From NCBI RefSeq assembly GCF_004361815.1, contig NZ_SNWA01000001.1, positions 4,613,918 through 4,677,917 of the forward strand: 64,000 nucleotides of DNA, written 5' to 3'. The stretch's first letter is position 1, and the number at the start of each line of letters is the position of its first letter. Under the pieces are notes generated by a model that worked only from the letters and a program-made list of their open reading frames with translations, was not told the origin of the DNA and did not search any database. The translations under genes and the position numbers were made by a program. This DNA is from Paraburkholderia sp. BL10I2N1 (GTDB lineage: Bacteria > Pseudomonadota > Gammaproteobacteria > Burkholderiales > Burkholderiaceae). This document shows, piece after piece, positions 20,325 through 30,262 of this stretch.

Positions 20325-20963
20325 TTATAGTTCAGCAAGAATGGTCGACGAGGCCGATACTTTCTCGCCGATCGACACGCGCGGACGGCTGCCCACCGGC
20401 AGATACACGTCGACACGTGAACCGAAGCGAATGAAGCCATAGCGCTGGCCGCGCGTAAGCGGCTCGCCGGCGCGAACATAGCAGAGAATCCGTCGCGCGA
20501 TCAGACCGGCGATCTGCACCGACGTCACTGTCTGGCCACCGGCCATTTCGATCACGACCGCGTTGCGCTCGTTTTCGAGCGACGCTTTATCAACCGCCGC
20601 GTTCAGGTAGGCGCCCGGAAAATACTCGACCTTCGAAATCGCACCATCCACCGGCGAGCGTTGCGAGTGGACGTTGAACACATTCATGAACACGCTGATC
20701 TTCAGCGCTTCCCGGTTGGCATACGGATCATGAGCCGTCTCGACGGCAACGATGCGGCCATCGGCAGGACACAGTACGGCATTCGCCTGCGTCGGGATCG
20801 GCCGCGCCGGATCGCGGAAGAACTGCAAGATGAAGACAAGCAGCAGCCAGAAAGGCCACGCAAAGCCGAACCCCGCGATGGCATGGATCAACAACGCAAC
20901 GACGGCCGCGATCGCGATAAATGGCCAGCCTTCGCGCGCGATGATCGGATGAGGGTAATTCAT
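20325..20963 (-). CDS. psd: Phosphatidylserine decarboxylase proenzyme
   Basis: Psd converts phosphatidylserine to phosphatidylethanolamine using a pyruvoyl group made by self-cleavage. The 212-residue product belongs to the short (PSD-A) class. The cleavage and pyruvoyl-forming serine is in RFGSRVD near residue 180; the N-terminal third holds two membrane segments ([17 protein letters not shown]). ADGRIV and [10 protein letters not shown] are family motifs. The ATG at 20963 gives [15 protein letters not shown]; the frame extends upstream to 21023 into the ilvC terminator and that part is not used. Confidence 0.95.
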   Translation of the reverse strand: MNYPHPIIAREGWPFIAIAAVVALLIHAIAGFGFAWPFWLLLVFILQFFRDPARPIPTQANAVLCPADGRIVAVETAHDPYANREALKISVFMNVFNVHSQRSPVDGAISKVEYFPGAYLNAAVDKASLENERNAVVIEMAGGQTVTSVQIAGLIARRILCYVRAGEPLTRGQRYGFIRFGSRVDVYLPVGSRPRVSIGEKVSASSTILAEL

Positions 20964-20999
20964 GGATGGCTTCTGTATTTTTGTAAAACCGTAGGATAG

Positions 21000-21039
21000 C
21001 AAAAGCCGCCCAGGGTTCAGCACACCTGGACGGCTTTTG
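21000..21039 (-). terminator. Rho-independent terminator after ilvC
   Basis: CAAAAGCCG pairs with CGGCTTTTG, and an inner CCAGG/CCTGG extends the stem with one bulged position. On the minus strand it ends in CTTTTG. It separates the ilvBNC transcript from psd-pssA. Confidence 0.85.
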
Positions 21040-21104
21040 GGAATATCCGGTAAGCCGACTCGCTATCGCCGCGAGTCCAGGAACCGGACAGAAGCAACGC
21101 TGGC

Positions 21105-22157
<1,053 letters not shown>

Positions 22158-22231
22158 CTACTTATTGTGTGCTGCATGCCGGGCTTGCTCAGTGCGCACC
22201 CGGCTTCGACCGATACTGGGGCAAACGCGGC

Positions 22232-22723
22232 TTACACCTTCAGAATGCGTTCGCCGCGACCGATCCCCGAGCTGCCCGTGCGGACCGTTTCGAGAATCGC
22301 GGTAGCGTCGAGCCCTTCGATGAAAGCGTCGAGCTTGTCGCTCGCGCCTGTCAGTTCGATCGTGTAGGTCTTTTCGGTGACGTCGATGATGCGGCCGCGG
22401 AAAATATCCGACATCCGCTTCATCTCCTCACGTTCCTTGCCGACCGCCCTCACCTTGATCAACATCAGCTCGCGCTCGATGTGGGCGCCCTCGGTAAGGT
22501 CGACCACTTTCACCACCTCGATCAGGCGGTTCAGATGCTTCGTGATCTGTTCGATCACGTCGTCCGAGCCAATGGAAACGATGGTCATGCGCGACAGCGA
22601 ATGGTCTTCGGTCGGGGCCACCGTCAAGGTTTCAATGTTGTAGCCGCGTGCGGAAAAAAGACCGACCACGCGCGACAACGCGCCCGGTTCGTTTTCCAGC
22701 AGGACGGAAATAATATGTCTCAT
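22232..22723 (-). CDS. ilvN: Acetolactate synthase small (regulatory) subunit
   Basis: This subunit activates the large subunit and confers valine feedback inhibition. The 163-residue product has an N-terminal ACT domain (MRHIISVLLENEPGALSRVVGLFSARG in two parts, residues 1-27, with the valine-site NEPGALSRV) and the family C-terminal domain (RGRIIDVTEKTYTIELTG). It is of the longer IlvH-like length. It lies 110 bases downstream of ilvB. Confidence 0.96.
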   Translation of the reverse strand: MRHIISVLLENEPGALSRVVGLFSARGYNIETLTVAPTEDHSLSRMTIVSIGSDDVIEQITKHLNRLIEVVKVVDLTEGAHIERELMLIKVRAVGKEREEMKRMSDIFRGRIIDVTEKTYTIELTGASDKLDAFIEGLDATAILETVRTGSSGIGRGERILKV

Positions 22724-22833
22724 GTTTCGCTTCTTCCAGATGTGTTTCGATGTATGCGAACCGGTTCGCCCGGCTTCACCCGTTGGCGCCTTTCGTGAAG
22801 GCGCGCGCAGCGTTGCCGGCGCACAAACCGTCG

Positions 22834-24597
22834 TTATAGATCTTCCGAGCCGAGGAGCATCTCCGTGATGCCCTTGCCAGCCTGAACCATCGGCCAGACG
22901 TTTTCGGTCGGATCGGTCTGGAAATCGAGAAACACCGTGCGATCCTTCAGGCGCAGCGCTTCCTTGAGCGCCGGCTCGACATCCGCTGTCTTTTCGATGC
23001 GCATGCCGACGTGCCCGTACGCTTCAGCGAGCTTCACGAAATCCGGCAGCGCATCCATGTACGAATGCGAATAGCGCTTGCTGTATTCGATCTGCTGCCA
23101 CTGCCGCACCATGCCCAGATAGCGGTTGTTGAGCGAAATGATCTTGATTGGCGTGTCGTACTGCTTGCAGGTCGACAGTTCCTGAATGCACATCTGGATC
23201 GAGCCTTCGCCCGTGATGCAGAGCACGTCGTCGTCCGGGTGCGCCATCTTCACGCCCATCGCCGCCGGCAGGCCGAAACCCATCGTGCCGAGACCACCAG
23301 AATTGATCCAGCGACGCGGCTTGTTGAAGCGATAGAACTGCGCAGCCCACATCTGGTGCTGGCCGACGTCGGAACACACGAAGGCATTGCCGTCGGTCAG
23401 CTCCCACGCCTTCTCGACCACATACTGCGGCTTGATGATGTCGCTCTTGCGATCGAACTTGAGGCAGTCTTTTGAGCGCCACGCCTCGATGTCCTTCCAC
23501 CAGTCGGCGAGCGCCGCGGTGTCCGGGCCATGTTCGGCGGTCTGCAACTGTTCGATCAGTTCCTTCAGCACTTCCTTCACGTCGCCGACGATCGGAATGT
23601 CGACCTTCACGCGCTTGGAAATGGACGACGGATCGATGTCGATGTGGATGATCTTGCGCGGTTGCGAGGCGAAGTGCGTTGGGTCGCCGATCACACGGTC
23701 GTCGAAGCGCGCGCCGATCGCGATCAGCACATCGCAGTGCTGCATCGCCATGTTGGCTTCGTACGTGCCGTGCATGCCAAGCATGCCGAGGAATTTTTTG
23801 TCGCTTGCGCGGTAGCCGCCCAGCCCCATCAGCGTGTTGGTGACGGGATAGCCGAGCAGATCGGCAAACTGGTTCAGTTCGCGCGACGCGTCAGCCAGGA
23901 TGATGCCGCCGCCGGTATAGATATAAGGGCGCTTCGCCGACAGCAGCAGCGCAACCGCCTTGCGGATCTGTCCGGAGTGGCCCTTCGTCACCGGGTTGTA
24001 CGAGCGCAGCGACACGCTTTTCAGCGGCTCGTAACGGCACGGCGCCTTCGACACGTCTTTCGGAATGTCGATCAGCACCGGGCCTGGACGGCCGGTACGG
24101 GCGATGTAAAAGGCTTTCTTGACGGTAGCGGCGAGATCGCGCACGTCCTTCACGAGGAAGTTGTGCTTCACGCAGGGACGCGTGATGCCGACCGTATCGC
24201 ACTCCTGGAACGCATCCTGGCCAATCGCGGCAGTCGGCACCTGGCCGCTGATCACGACCATCGGAATCGAATCCATATAGGCGGTGGCGATACCGGTGAC
24301 CGCATTGGTGACGCCGGGGCCGGAAGTCACGAGGCAGACGCCGACCTTGCCGGTCGAGCGTGCGTAGGCGTCAGCGGCGTGAACCGCGGCCTGCTCGTGG
24401 CGCACGAGGACGTGCTGGAATTTGTCCTGCTTGTACAACTCGTCGTAAATGTAGAGTACCGAGCCGCCGGGATAGCCCCAGATAAACTCGACGTCTTCGT
24501 CGGCCAGTGCCTTCATGAGCACGGTGGCGCCGATAGAGTCAGTTTCGGGATGGGGAGTCGTATCCGACGTGGAGAATTCCGCGCTGGGCATATTCAT
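22834..24597 (-). CDS. ilvB: Acetolactate synthase large (catalytic) subunit
   Basis: This thiamine-diphosphate enzyme condenses pyruvate with pyruvate or 2-ketobutyrate, the first shared step of branched-chain amino-acid synthesis. The 587-residue product has the ThDP pyrimidine domain with the catalytic Glu in VRHEQAAVHAADAYARSTG near residue 65. The FAD-linked central domain follows, and the ThDP pyrophosphate motif is ITGEGSIQMCIQEL to SLNNRYLGMVRQW near residues 470-500. It is the first gene of ilvBNC. Confidence 0.97.
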   Translation of the reverse strand: MNMPSAEFSTSDTTPHPETDSIGATVLMKALADEDVEFIWGYPGGSVLYIYDELYKQDKFQHVLVRHEQAAVHAADAYARSTGKVGVCLVTSGPGVTNAVTGIATAYMDSIPMVVISGQVPTAAIGQDAFQECDTVGITRPCVKHNFLVKDVRDLAATVKKAFYIARTGRPGPVLIDIPKDVSKAPCRYEPLKSVSLRSYNPVTKGHSGQIRKAVALLLSAKRPYIYTGGGIILADASRELNQFADLLGYPVTNTLMGLGGYRASDKKFLGMLGMHGTYEANMAMQHCDVLIAIGARFDDRVIGDPTHFASQPRKIIHIDIDPSSISKRVKVDIPIVGDVKEVLKELIEQLQTAEHGPDTAALADWWKDIEAWRSKDCLKFDRKSDIIKPQYVVEKAWELTDGNAFVCSDVGQHQMWAAQFYRFNKPRRWINSGGLGTMGFGLPAAMGVKMAHPDDDVLCITGEGSIQMCIQELSTCKQYDTPIKIISLNNRYLGMVRQWQQIEYSKRYSHSYMDALPDFVKLAEAYGHVGMRIEKTADVEPALKEALRLKDRTVFLDFQTDPTENVWPMVQAGKGITEMLLGSEDL

Positions 24598-24940
24598 CGT
24601 TCACCTTTCGAATTTTCGGCAAAAAATTGATCGGGTGCTCTCTGCCGGGCTTGTGGCTCGGGTTCAAGCGGCGCGTCCAGTTGACAGGTGAGCTTCTTGG
24701 GCCACACCTCAATTGAGACAAGTCACTTATATTGCGAACCGTCGACGATATCTGCTGCCGTGCTCGCGGTCAAGCAGATATTTCCGCAATGCGGCATGAA
24801 CGGAGTACGCCAGGGCAGGTTTTACCGCGCGCGCTCAGCCGCTCTTTTCCCTGGCCGACGCGAAAGTTTGTTAGCATCCGCGAGTTTTACGACATTTTTC
24901 GACCCATTACGCGCACGCTCGCTGCGCCGACCCCCAACGG
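24598..24940. promoter_or_regulatory. Divergent promoter region between ilvB and the sigma-factor gene
   Basis: These 343 bases separate two divergent operons and must hold both promoters. I see no convincing branched-chain leader peptide or attenuator hairpin on the ilvB side. An AT-richer stretch around 24715-24735 (CAAGTCACTTATATTGCG) is a candidate promoter area, but no -35/-10 pair can be named with confidence. Confidence 0.4.
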
Positions 24941-25504
24941 ATGGCATCAGACAAGGAACTCGCCGATTTTCTGGCGGGCGTCGAAAGGCGCGCGTTCAAG
25001 CAGACGGTCTACGCCGTGCGGGACGACGACGCCGCGCTCGATATCGTGCAGGACGCGATGATCAAGCTCGCCGAAAAATACGGCGATCGCCCTTCGGCCG
25101 AGCTGCCACTTTTGTTTCAGCGTATTCTTCAGAATACGATGCACGACTACTTTCGTCGGCAGAAGGTGCGCAATACGTGGGTCAGCCTGTTTTCGTCGCT
25201 GGGTAATTCAGAAGATGACGAATTCGACCCGCTGGAAACGTTCGAAGCCGAACAGGGATCGGCGGGCGCCGAGAGCAGCGAACAAAGGCTCGAGCGTGAA
25301 CAGGTGCTGCAGCTGATCGACGAAGAGATCCAGAAATTACCGGCACGTCAACGGGAGGCGTTTCTCATGCGTTACTGGGAAGATATGGATGTCGCCGAGA
25401 CTGCGGCTGCCATGGGCTGCTCCGAGGGAAGTGTGAAGACACACTGTTCGCGAGCTACCCATACGCTGGCGCAAGCGCTCAAGGCTAAAGGAATTACGCT
25501 ATGA
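24941..25504 (+). CDS. RNA polymerase sigma factor, ECF (sigma-70 family)
   Basis: ECF sigma factors direct RNA polymerase to stress or envelope promoters. The 187-residue product has a region 2 (residues 15-65, DDDAALDIVQDAMIKLAEKY and the NTMHDYFRRQKVRN end) and a region 4 helix-turn-helix (LPARQREAFLMRYWEDMDVAETAAAMGCS in two parts, then GSVKTHCSRATHTL). An acidic linker of about 50 residues lies between. The stop overlaps the next start by four bases (ATGA), which suggests a translationally coupled partner. No known anti-sigma domain is adjacent. Confidence 0.92.
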   Translation: MASDKELADFLAGVERRAFKQTVYAVRDDDAALDIVQDAMIKLAEKYGDRPSAELPLLFQRILQNTMHDYFRRQKVRNTWVSLFSSLGNSEDDEFDPLETFEAEQGSAGAESSEQRLEREQVLQLIDEEIQKLPARQREAFLMRYWEDMDVAETAAAMGCSEGSVKTHCSRATHTLAQALKAKGITL

Positions 25505-25938
25505 GCTCCGCTCTCGATACTAAAGAACTCGAGTTTGCGCGGCAGTTGCGCCGTGCGCTCGATGAAAATACTGCCAGCATTCCCTCCGCCACCATCGATC
25601 GACTCGCCGTGGCGCGCCGTGCCGCCCTCGCCCGCAAGAAACCCGAAGCGGTTTCGGCGCCGGTGTTCGCGCCCGTCTTCGCCGCTGCCGGCGCGGGAAT
25701 GTCCGTCAATGTGCCGATGTTGGAAACGCCGCAGCGCCGCCGCTCGCCGCTGCGCCGCTTCGCGCTGGCGTGGCCGCTCGCCGCGCTTGTCGTAAGCCTC
25801 GTGGCGGTTGCTTACTGGGAAGACCAGCAGCGCACCGCCGAACTCGCCGATATTGACGCCGCCATGCTGAGCGATGACCTGCCGCTCAACGCGTATCTCG
25901 ATCACGGCTTCAACGCGTATCTGTCGCGCGCGCACTGA
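25501..25938 (+). CDS. DUF3619 family single-span membrane protein, possible anti-sigma partner
   Basis: The 145-residue product matches the DUF3619 pattern: a cytoplasmic N-terminal part starting with ELEFARQLRRALDENTASIP, one membrane segment near residues 86-106 (FALAWPLAALVVSLVAVAYW) and a short periplasmic end. It is coupled to the sigma-factor gene through an ATGA overlap. A membrane protein with a short cytoplasmic N-terminal helix region next to an ECF sigma suggests an anti-sigma role, but that is inference from position and topology. Confidence 0.8.
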   Translation: MSSALDTKELEFARQLRRALDENTASIPSATIDRLAVARRAALARKKPEAVSAPVFAPVFAAAGAGMSVNVPMLETPQRRRSPLRRFALAWPLAALVVSLVAVAYWEDQQRTAELADIDAAMLSDDLPLNAYLDHGFNAYLSRAH

Positions 25939-25953
25939 GCGAGGATCGATCGG

Positions 25954-26703
25954 GTGAGTTACAAGCGCGGCCTTGCCGTTGTTTTCGGATGTGCAATCGC
26001 GGCCCTTGTGTCCTTCGCCGCGACCTGGCCCCGCTTTTACCCAAAGCCAGTCGCGGCGTCGGCGCCTGTTGCCGGGGCGCCCGCGAAGGCGGCCGCGCCG
26101 TCATTGAACGCCGAGATCCCTGGCTTGCCCAGTGACAGCCCTCATTCCTGGGCCCACCTCTCGCCCGCCGAACGCGTGGCGCTCGCGCCATTCGCCAGCG
26201 AATGGGACGCCTTTAGCGACGCGCGCAAGCGAAAATGGATCAGAATCGCGCAGCGTTATCCGAAGATGACGCCTGAAGCGCAAAAAAGACTGCACGAGCA
26301 GATGACCGAATGGGCGCGCATGACCCCCGAGCAGCGCCGCGTCGCCCGTGAGAACTATCAGGTCTCGAAGGAGTTGCCGCGCGAGGCGCGCCAGAACGCC
26401 TGGAAGGCCTATCAGGAGTTGTCGGAAGAGCAGAAGGAACGGCTCGCCGCCAGTGAACGCAAACGCCGGCCGACCGTCGTCAGCGCGCCGCCGTCGGGCA
26501 AGACCGAAGTCAAGGACATCGACCGGCTCGTCAATGCTCGCGGCGCCAGCGGCACAGGGGCGGCGAGCCATCTGCCGGCGTCCGTACCAGGAGCGTCGCT
26601 GCCCGCTGCGATGCCGGCCGTCCCGGCCGCAAGCAGCGTCGTTCCCGCGACTCCGCTGCCCGTTTCGCCGTCTGAAGCGCCGTCGCTCTACCACGGCTCC
26701 TGA
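25954..26703 (+). CDS. DUF3106 domain-containing exported or membrane-anchored protein
   Basis: The 249-residue product starts at GTG 25954 and has a hydrophobic N-terminal segment (VVFGCAIAALVSFAATW). DUF3106 modules rich in W, L and E/R follow: HLSPAERVALAPFASEWD, then RIAQRYPKMTPEAQKRLHEQ and LSEEQKERLAAS. The C-terminal 60 residues are Pro/Ala/Ser-rich. The function of DUF3106 is not known; the helix-rich charged repeats resemble periplasmic CpxP/RcnB-type sensors. It lies 15 bases after the DUF3619 gene in the sigma operon. Confidence 0.75.
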   Translation: MSYKRGLAVVFGCAIAALVSFAATWPRFYPKPVAASAPVAGAPAKAAAPSLNAEIPGLPSDSPHSWAHLSPAERVALAPFASEWDAFSDARKRKWIRIAQRYPKMTPEAQKRLHEQMTEWARMTPEQRRVARENYQVSKELPREARQNAWKAYQELSEEQKERLAASERKRRPTVVSAPPSGKTEVKDIDRLVNARGASGTGAASHLPASVPGASLPAAMPAVPAASSVVPATPLPVSPSEAPSLYHGS

Positions 26704-26730
26704 CCTTTGCTCCGAACTCACCGCCAAGCC

Positions 26731-27249
26731 GTGTCCAGCCCCCTCGCCACCGCCGACCTGAGTCCGGATAACGCGGCACCTGCCCCGACCGTCCGCCGAC
26801 GGCTTGCTACCCTGGTTTACGAAGGCGTGATCCTGTTCGGCATCGTGTTCTTTGCAGGGTATCTGTTCAGCACCCTGACCCAGCAACGCAACGGCCTCAC
26901 ACATCACAACATCCTTGCGGCGTGGATCGGGCTCGTCGTCGGTGTGTATTTCGTCTGGTTCTGGACCCACGGCGGACAGACACTGCCGATGAAAACCTGG
27001 CGGCTCCGTCTTGTCGGTGTCGACGGCGCGCCGGTGTCCGTGCCACGCGCGATCGCACGCTACGCGCTGGCGTGGCTGTGGTTCCTGCCGCCGCTCGCCT
27101 TACATCCGCTGCTGGGCCTCTCTGTGCCGCGGACGCTCGTCGCGAGCGCAGCCTGGTTCGCGCTGTGGGCGGCGACCGGCAGCTTCGGTACGAACCGTCA
27201 GTTCCTGCACGACCGGCTTGCCGGCACGCGGATTATCGAACTGAAGTAA
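26731..27249 (+). CDS. RDD family membrane protein
   Basis: RDD proteins are small multi-span membrane proteins; some take part in ion or solute exchange, but most have no known function. The product of 172 residues has the family's early R (RRRLATLVYEGVILFG), about four hydrophobic segments and the central TWRLRLVGVDGAPVS. A GTG at 26731 is used as start; a TTG at 26707 in the same frame is also possible. It is the last gene of the sigma-factor series. Confidence 0.8.
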   Translation: MSSPLATADLSPDNAAPAPTVRRRLATLVYEGVILFGIVFFAGYLFSTLTQQRNGLTHHNILAAWIGLVVGVYFVWFWTHGGQTLPMKTWRLRLVGVDGAPVSVPRAIARYALAWLWFLPPLALHPLLGLSVPRTLVASAAWFALWAATGSFGTNRQFLHDRLAGTRIIELK

Positions 27250-27411
27250 GCCGCTAACCTCTGAAATGGCGCAGGCCACGCCTTACCCCCTCGCAAAGCT
27301 GCTGAGAAGCAACGCTCTCACCTAAGCGCGTAATAAGAAGTTCTTGTGACTGTCACGGCACAGTCACGCGTCGATGGCGGAATGCACGTACCGCAACCCG
27401 ACGCGTGAGCC

Positions 27412-28356
27412 ATGGACCCAAAGACGTCCGCGACTTCCTTCTTCCGCCAGACAGGCCCGGGCGTCGACCCCGTCGCTTTTCGACCTGGTGCCGCCCCCGG
27501 CAGCCCGCTGCCGCTGTCCCAATCTCCGTCGACATCGATGACAGCCACGGGTCATCACGACGATGACGACGCCGGCCAGCACCGCTACCGGACGATCTGG
27601 CTCTCGGACATCCATCTCGGTTCAAGCGGCTGCCAGGCGCCGTATCTGCTCGACTTTCTGCGGCACAACGAATCGGAATACCTGTATCTCGTCGGCGACA
27701 TCATCGACGGCTGGCAGCTGAGAAAAGGCTGGTACTGGCCGCAGGCGCACAACGACGTCGTACAGAAGATCCTGCGCAAGGCACGCAAAGGCACCCAGGT
27801 CGTGTATATCCCCGGCAATCACGACGAGGCGGCGCGCCAGTTCTGCGACCTCGCCTTCGGCGACATCCACGTGCGTGGCGAAGCGTTCCACACGACGCTC
27901 GCCGGCAAGCGCCTGTGGATCACCCATGGCGACCTGTTCGACGGCGTGATCCAGCACGCGAAGTGGCTCGCCTATCTCGGCGACTCGCTGTACACGCTGA
28001 TCCTGCTCCTGAACCGCTGGTTCAACCGTGTCCGCAACCGGCTCGGCTTCCAGTACTGGTCGCTGTCGCAATACCTGAAGCATCAGGTGAAGAACGCCGT
28101 GAACTTCATCTCGAAGTTCGAGCACGTGATGACCGACGAGGCACGCCGCCGAGGCTGTGACGGCGTGGTCTGCGGACACATCCACAAGGCCGAGATCCGC
28201 GACATCGACGGCGTACTGTATTGCAACGATGGCGACTGGGTCGAAAGCCTTTCGGCGCTCGTCGAAACCTTCGAGGGCGAACTCAAGGTGGTTTACTGGA
28301 CCGTGATGCGCGCGCCGCAGGTGAACGCGCAGAAAGCCCAGGCGACTGCGGCCTGA
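27412..28356 (+). CDS. UDP-2,3-diacylglucosamine diphosphatase-type metallophosphoesterase
   Basis: The calcineurin-like phosphoesterase motifs are all visible: DIHLGSSG near residue 66, GDIIDGW near 95, GNHDEAAR near 136, ITHGDLFDG near 170 and GHIHKAEI near 245. The sequence resembles the LpxH-like family of larger (about 270-300 residue) phosphoesterases often found next to a GT4 glycosyltransferase. The first 55 residues are low complexity, so the true start may be the ATG at 27538. Lipid A precursor cleavage is possible, but the genuine LpxH is usually a different gene. Confidence 0.85.
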   Translation: MDPKTSATSFFRQTGPGVDPVAFRPGAAPGSPLPLSQSPSTSMTATGHHDDDDAGQHRYRTIWLSDIHLGSSGCQAPYLLDFLRHNESEYLYLVGDIIDGWQLRKGWYWPQAHNDVVQKILRKARKGTQVVYIPGNHDEAARQFCDLAFGDIHVRGEAFHTTLAGKRLWITHGDLFDGVIQHAKWLAYLGDSLYTLILLLNRWFNRVRNRLGFQYWSLSQYLKHQVKNAVNFISKFEHVMTDEARRRGCDGVVCGHIHKAEIRDIDGVLYCNDGDWVESLSALVETFEGELKVVYWTVMRAPQVNAQKAQATAA

Positions 28357-28445
28357 GTCCACTTCCAGTTCCAGCTACAAGGCGGTATTGTCAGTAACGG
28401 AACCGCTGTACCGCGTCAATCCTTCACTTCACCCGGGCCACAACG

Positions 28446-29477
28446 ATGAAGATTCTGATCGTCACCGATGCATGGGAACCGCAGGTCAACGGCGTCGTCC
28501 GGACGCTGAAGAACACGACGCGCGAATTGACGGCGCTCGGCCATCGCGTCGACCTGCTGACGCCGCTCGAATTCCGCACGATACCGTGCCCGACGTACCC
28601 TGAAATCCGCCTGTCGCTGCTCCCCAAAAAGCGTCTGCGCCAGCGCATCGACGAGTTCGGACCCGACGCGTTGCACGTTGCTACCGAAGGCCCGCTCGGC
28701 CTCGCCGCGCGCGCCTATGCGATCCAGCACAAACTGCCGTTCACGACCGCCTATCACACGCGCTTTCCGGAATACGTGCAGGCCCGCTTCGGCATTCCGC
28801 TCGCCGCGACGTACAGGTTCCTGCACTGGTTTCACAAGCCGTCGCTTGCAGTGATGGCGCCGACGCCGGTGGTCAAGGCCGACCTCGAAAAATTCGGTTT
28901 CACGAACGTCGTGCTGTGGACCCGCGGTGTCGATCTGGACATCTTCCACCAGATGGATTCGAAGGTGCTCAACACGGCGCGGCCGATCTTCCTGTACGTC
29001 GGACGCGTGGCGGTAGAGAAGAACGTCGAGGCATTTCTGAAGCTCGACCTGCCCGGCTCGAAATGGGTTGCCGGCGAAGGCCCGGCGCTTGCCGAACTGA
29101 AGTCGCGCTATCCGCAGGTGAACTATCTCGGTGTGCTGACCCAGGCCGAACTCGCCAAGGTCTACGCGGCCGCCGACGTGTTCGTGTTCCCGAGCCGCAC
29201 CGACACGTTCGGTCTGGTGCTGCTCGAAGCGCTCGCGTGCGGCACACCGGTCGCAGCTTACCCGGTGACGGGCCCGATCGACGTGCTGGGCAACGGCGGC
29301 GCCGGAGCGATGAACGAAGATCTGCGTGAGGCCTGTCTCGAAGCGCTGAAGATCGATCGCAACCATGCACGCGCGTGGGCCGAGCGCTTTTCGTGGGGCG
29401 CGGCGTCCGAGCAGTTTGCAACGCATCTGAAGCCGTTGCCGGGTGCATCATTCAGCGAGGAGAGTGCCGCCGCATGA
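28446..29477 (+). CDS. GT4-family glycosyltransferase
   Basis: The 343-residue product has a GT-B fold. Its N-terminal acceptor domain starts MKILIVTDAWEPQVNGVVRTL, and the C-terminal GT4 donor domain contains FLYVGRVAVEKNVEAFL. The E-x7-E region is SRTDTFGLVLLEALACGTPV near residue 255. Its pairing with the preceding phosphoesterase (90 bases upstream) and with dgkA downstream suggests a membrane glycolipid pathway. The sequence resembles alpha-mannosyl- or glucosyltransferases acting on diacylglycerol or phosphatidylinositol mannosides; the sugar and acceptor are unknown. Confidence 0.88.
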   Translation: MKILIVTDAWEPQVNGVVRTLKNTTRELTALGHRVDLLTPLEFRTIPCPTYPEIRLSLLPKKRLRQRIDEFGPDALHVATEGPLGLAARAYAIQHKLPFTTAYHTRFPEYVQARFGIPLAATYRFLHWFHKPSLAVMAPTPVVKADLEKFGFTNVVLWTRGVDLDIFHQMDSKVLNTARPIFLYVGRVAVEKNVEAFLKLDLPGSKWVAGEGPALAELKSRYPQVNYLGVLTQAELAKVYAAADVFVFPSRTDTFGLVLLEALACGTPVAAYPVTGPIDVLGNGGAGAMNEDLREACLEALKIDRNHARAWAERFSWGAASEQFATHLKPLPGASFSEESAAA

Positions 29478-29495
29478 AGCGGCGCGCGACCAGAC

Positions 29496-30143
29496 ATGCA
29501 GGCAAGGACCTCCAGCGCTCGACGCCCGGCCGCGGACGCGCTACGCGCGCCGCGTGACGTGCCGCGCCCGTCTCACCTCAGCACCGCCGATACACGCGAT
29601 GCTACCGATGCCGCCGGCGCGCCCGACCTCGAGCCGTTCGACGACCCACGCGAACACGGCCCTGAAAATGATCGCGACGTGACGCAGGCGCTGCCAGAAA
29701 CCGCAGGCGAGCCGCTGGGTCCGGACGATCCGCTCGCGCCCCTGCCGTTCAACCCGTACAAGGGCAACCGTGGCCTCACGCGCGCCTGGCACGCGATGAA
29801 AAACTCGCTCGCCGGCTTTCGCGTCGCGATCCGCGAAGAAAGCGCGTTTCGCCAGGAGCTGACGCTCGCCGCGATCCTGCTGCCGATCGGCATGATCGTG
29901 CCGGTCGAACCCGTGGCGCGCGTGCTGCTGCTGGGCTCCGTGCTTCTGGTGCTGATCGTCGAACTGCTGAACTCGAGCGTCGAAGCCGCGATCGACCGCA
30001 TTTCGCTCGAACGCCATGAACTGTCGCGCCGCGCGAAGGATCTTGGCAGCGCGGCGGTCATGGTGGCGCTCGTCATGTGTCTGATGACGTGGGGACTGGT
30101 GCTCGGCCCGCCGCTCCTGCACTGGATCGAGTCGTGGCGTTGA
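29496..30143 (+). CDS. dgkA: Diacylglycerol kinase (prokaryotic DgkA type)
   Basis: DgkA phosphorylates diacylglycerol to phosphatidic acid in the inner membrane, recycling lipid released by glycan synthesis. The DAGK domain covers residues 95-212: GLTRAWHAMKNSLAGFR, the signature VELLNSSVEAAIDRIS, then RAKDLGSAAV and three membrane segments. The first 85 residues are Pro/Asp-rich low complexity, absent in typical 120-140-residue DgkA. A GTG at 29679 would give a protein of near normal length. It starts 18 bases after the glycosyltransferase gene. Confidence 0.9.
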   Translation: MQARTSSARRPAADALRAPRDVPRPSHLSTADTRDATDAAGAPDLEPFDDPREHGPENDRDVTQALPETAGEPLGPDDPLAPLPFNPYKGNRGLTRAWHAMKNSLAGFRVAIREESAFRQELTLAAILLPIGMIVPVEPVARVLLLGSVLLVLIVELLNSSVEAAIDRISLERHELSRRAKDLGSAAVMVALVMCLMTWGLVLGPPLLHWIESWR

Positions 30144-30262
30144 CCGCGCTCCCGCTTCCCGGCAACGCCTGAAACGCGCCTGGTGACAGAACGTCCGGTT
30201 TATAATCGGACGATCGTTTCTGAAAATACAAACCGCGTCCGGGCGGACTCCGCAGCTGCTGT

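Noticed and set aside
24539..24721. Short minus-strand frame before ilvB as a branched-chain leader peptide
   Set aside because: It reads into ilvB, has no run of Ile, Leu or Val codons and no attenuator hairpin.
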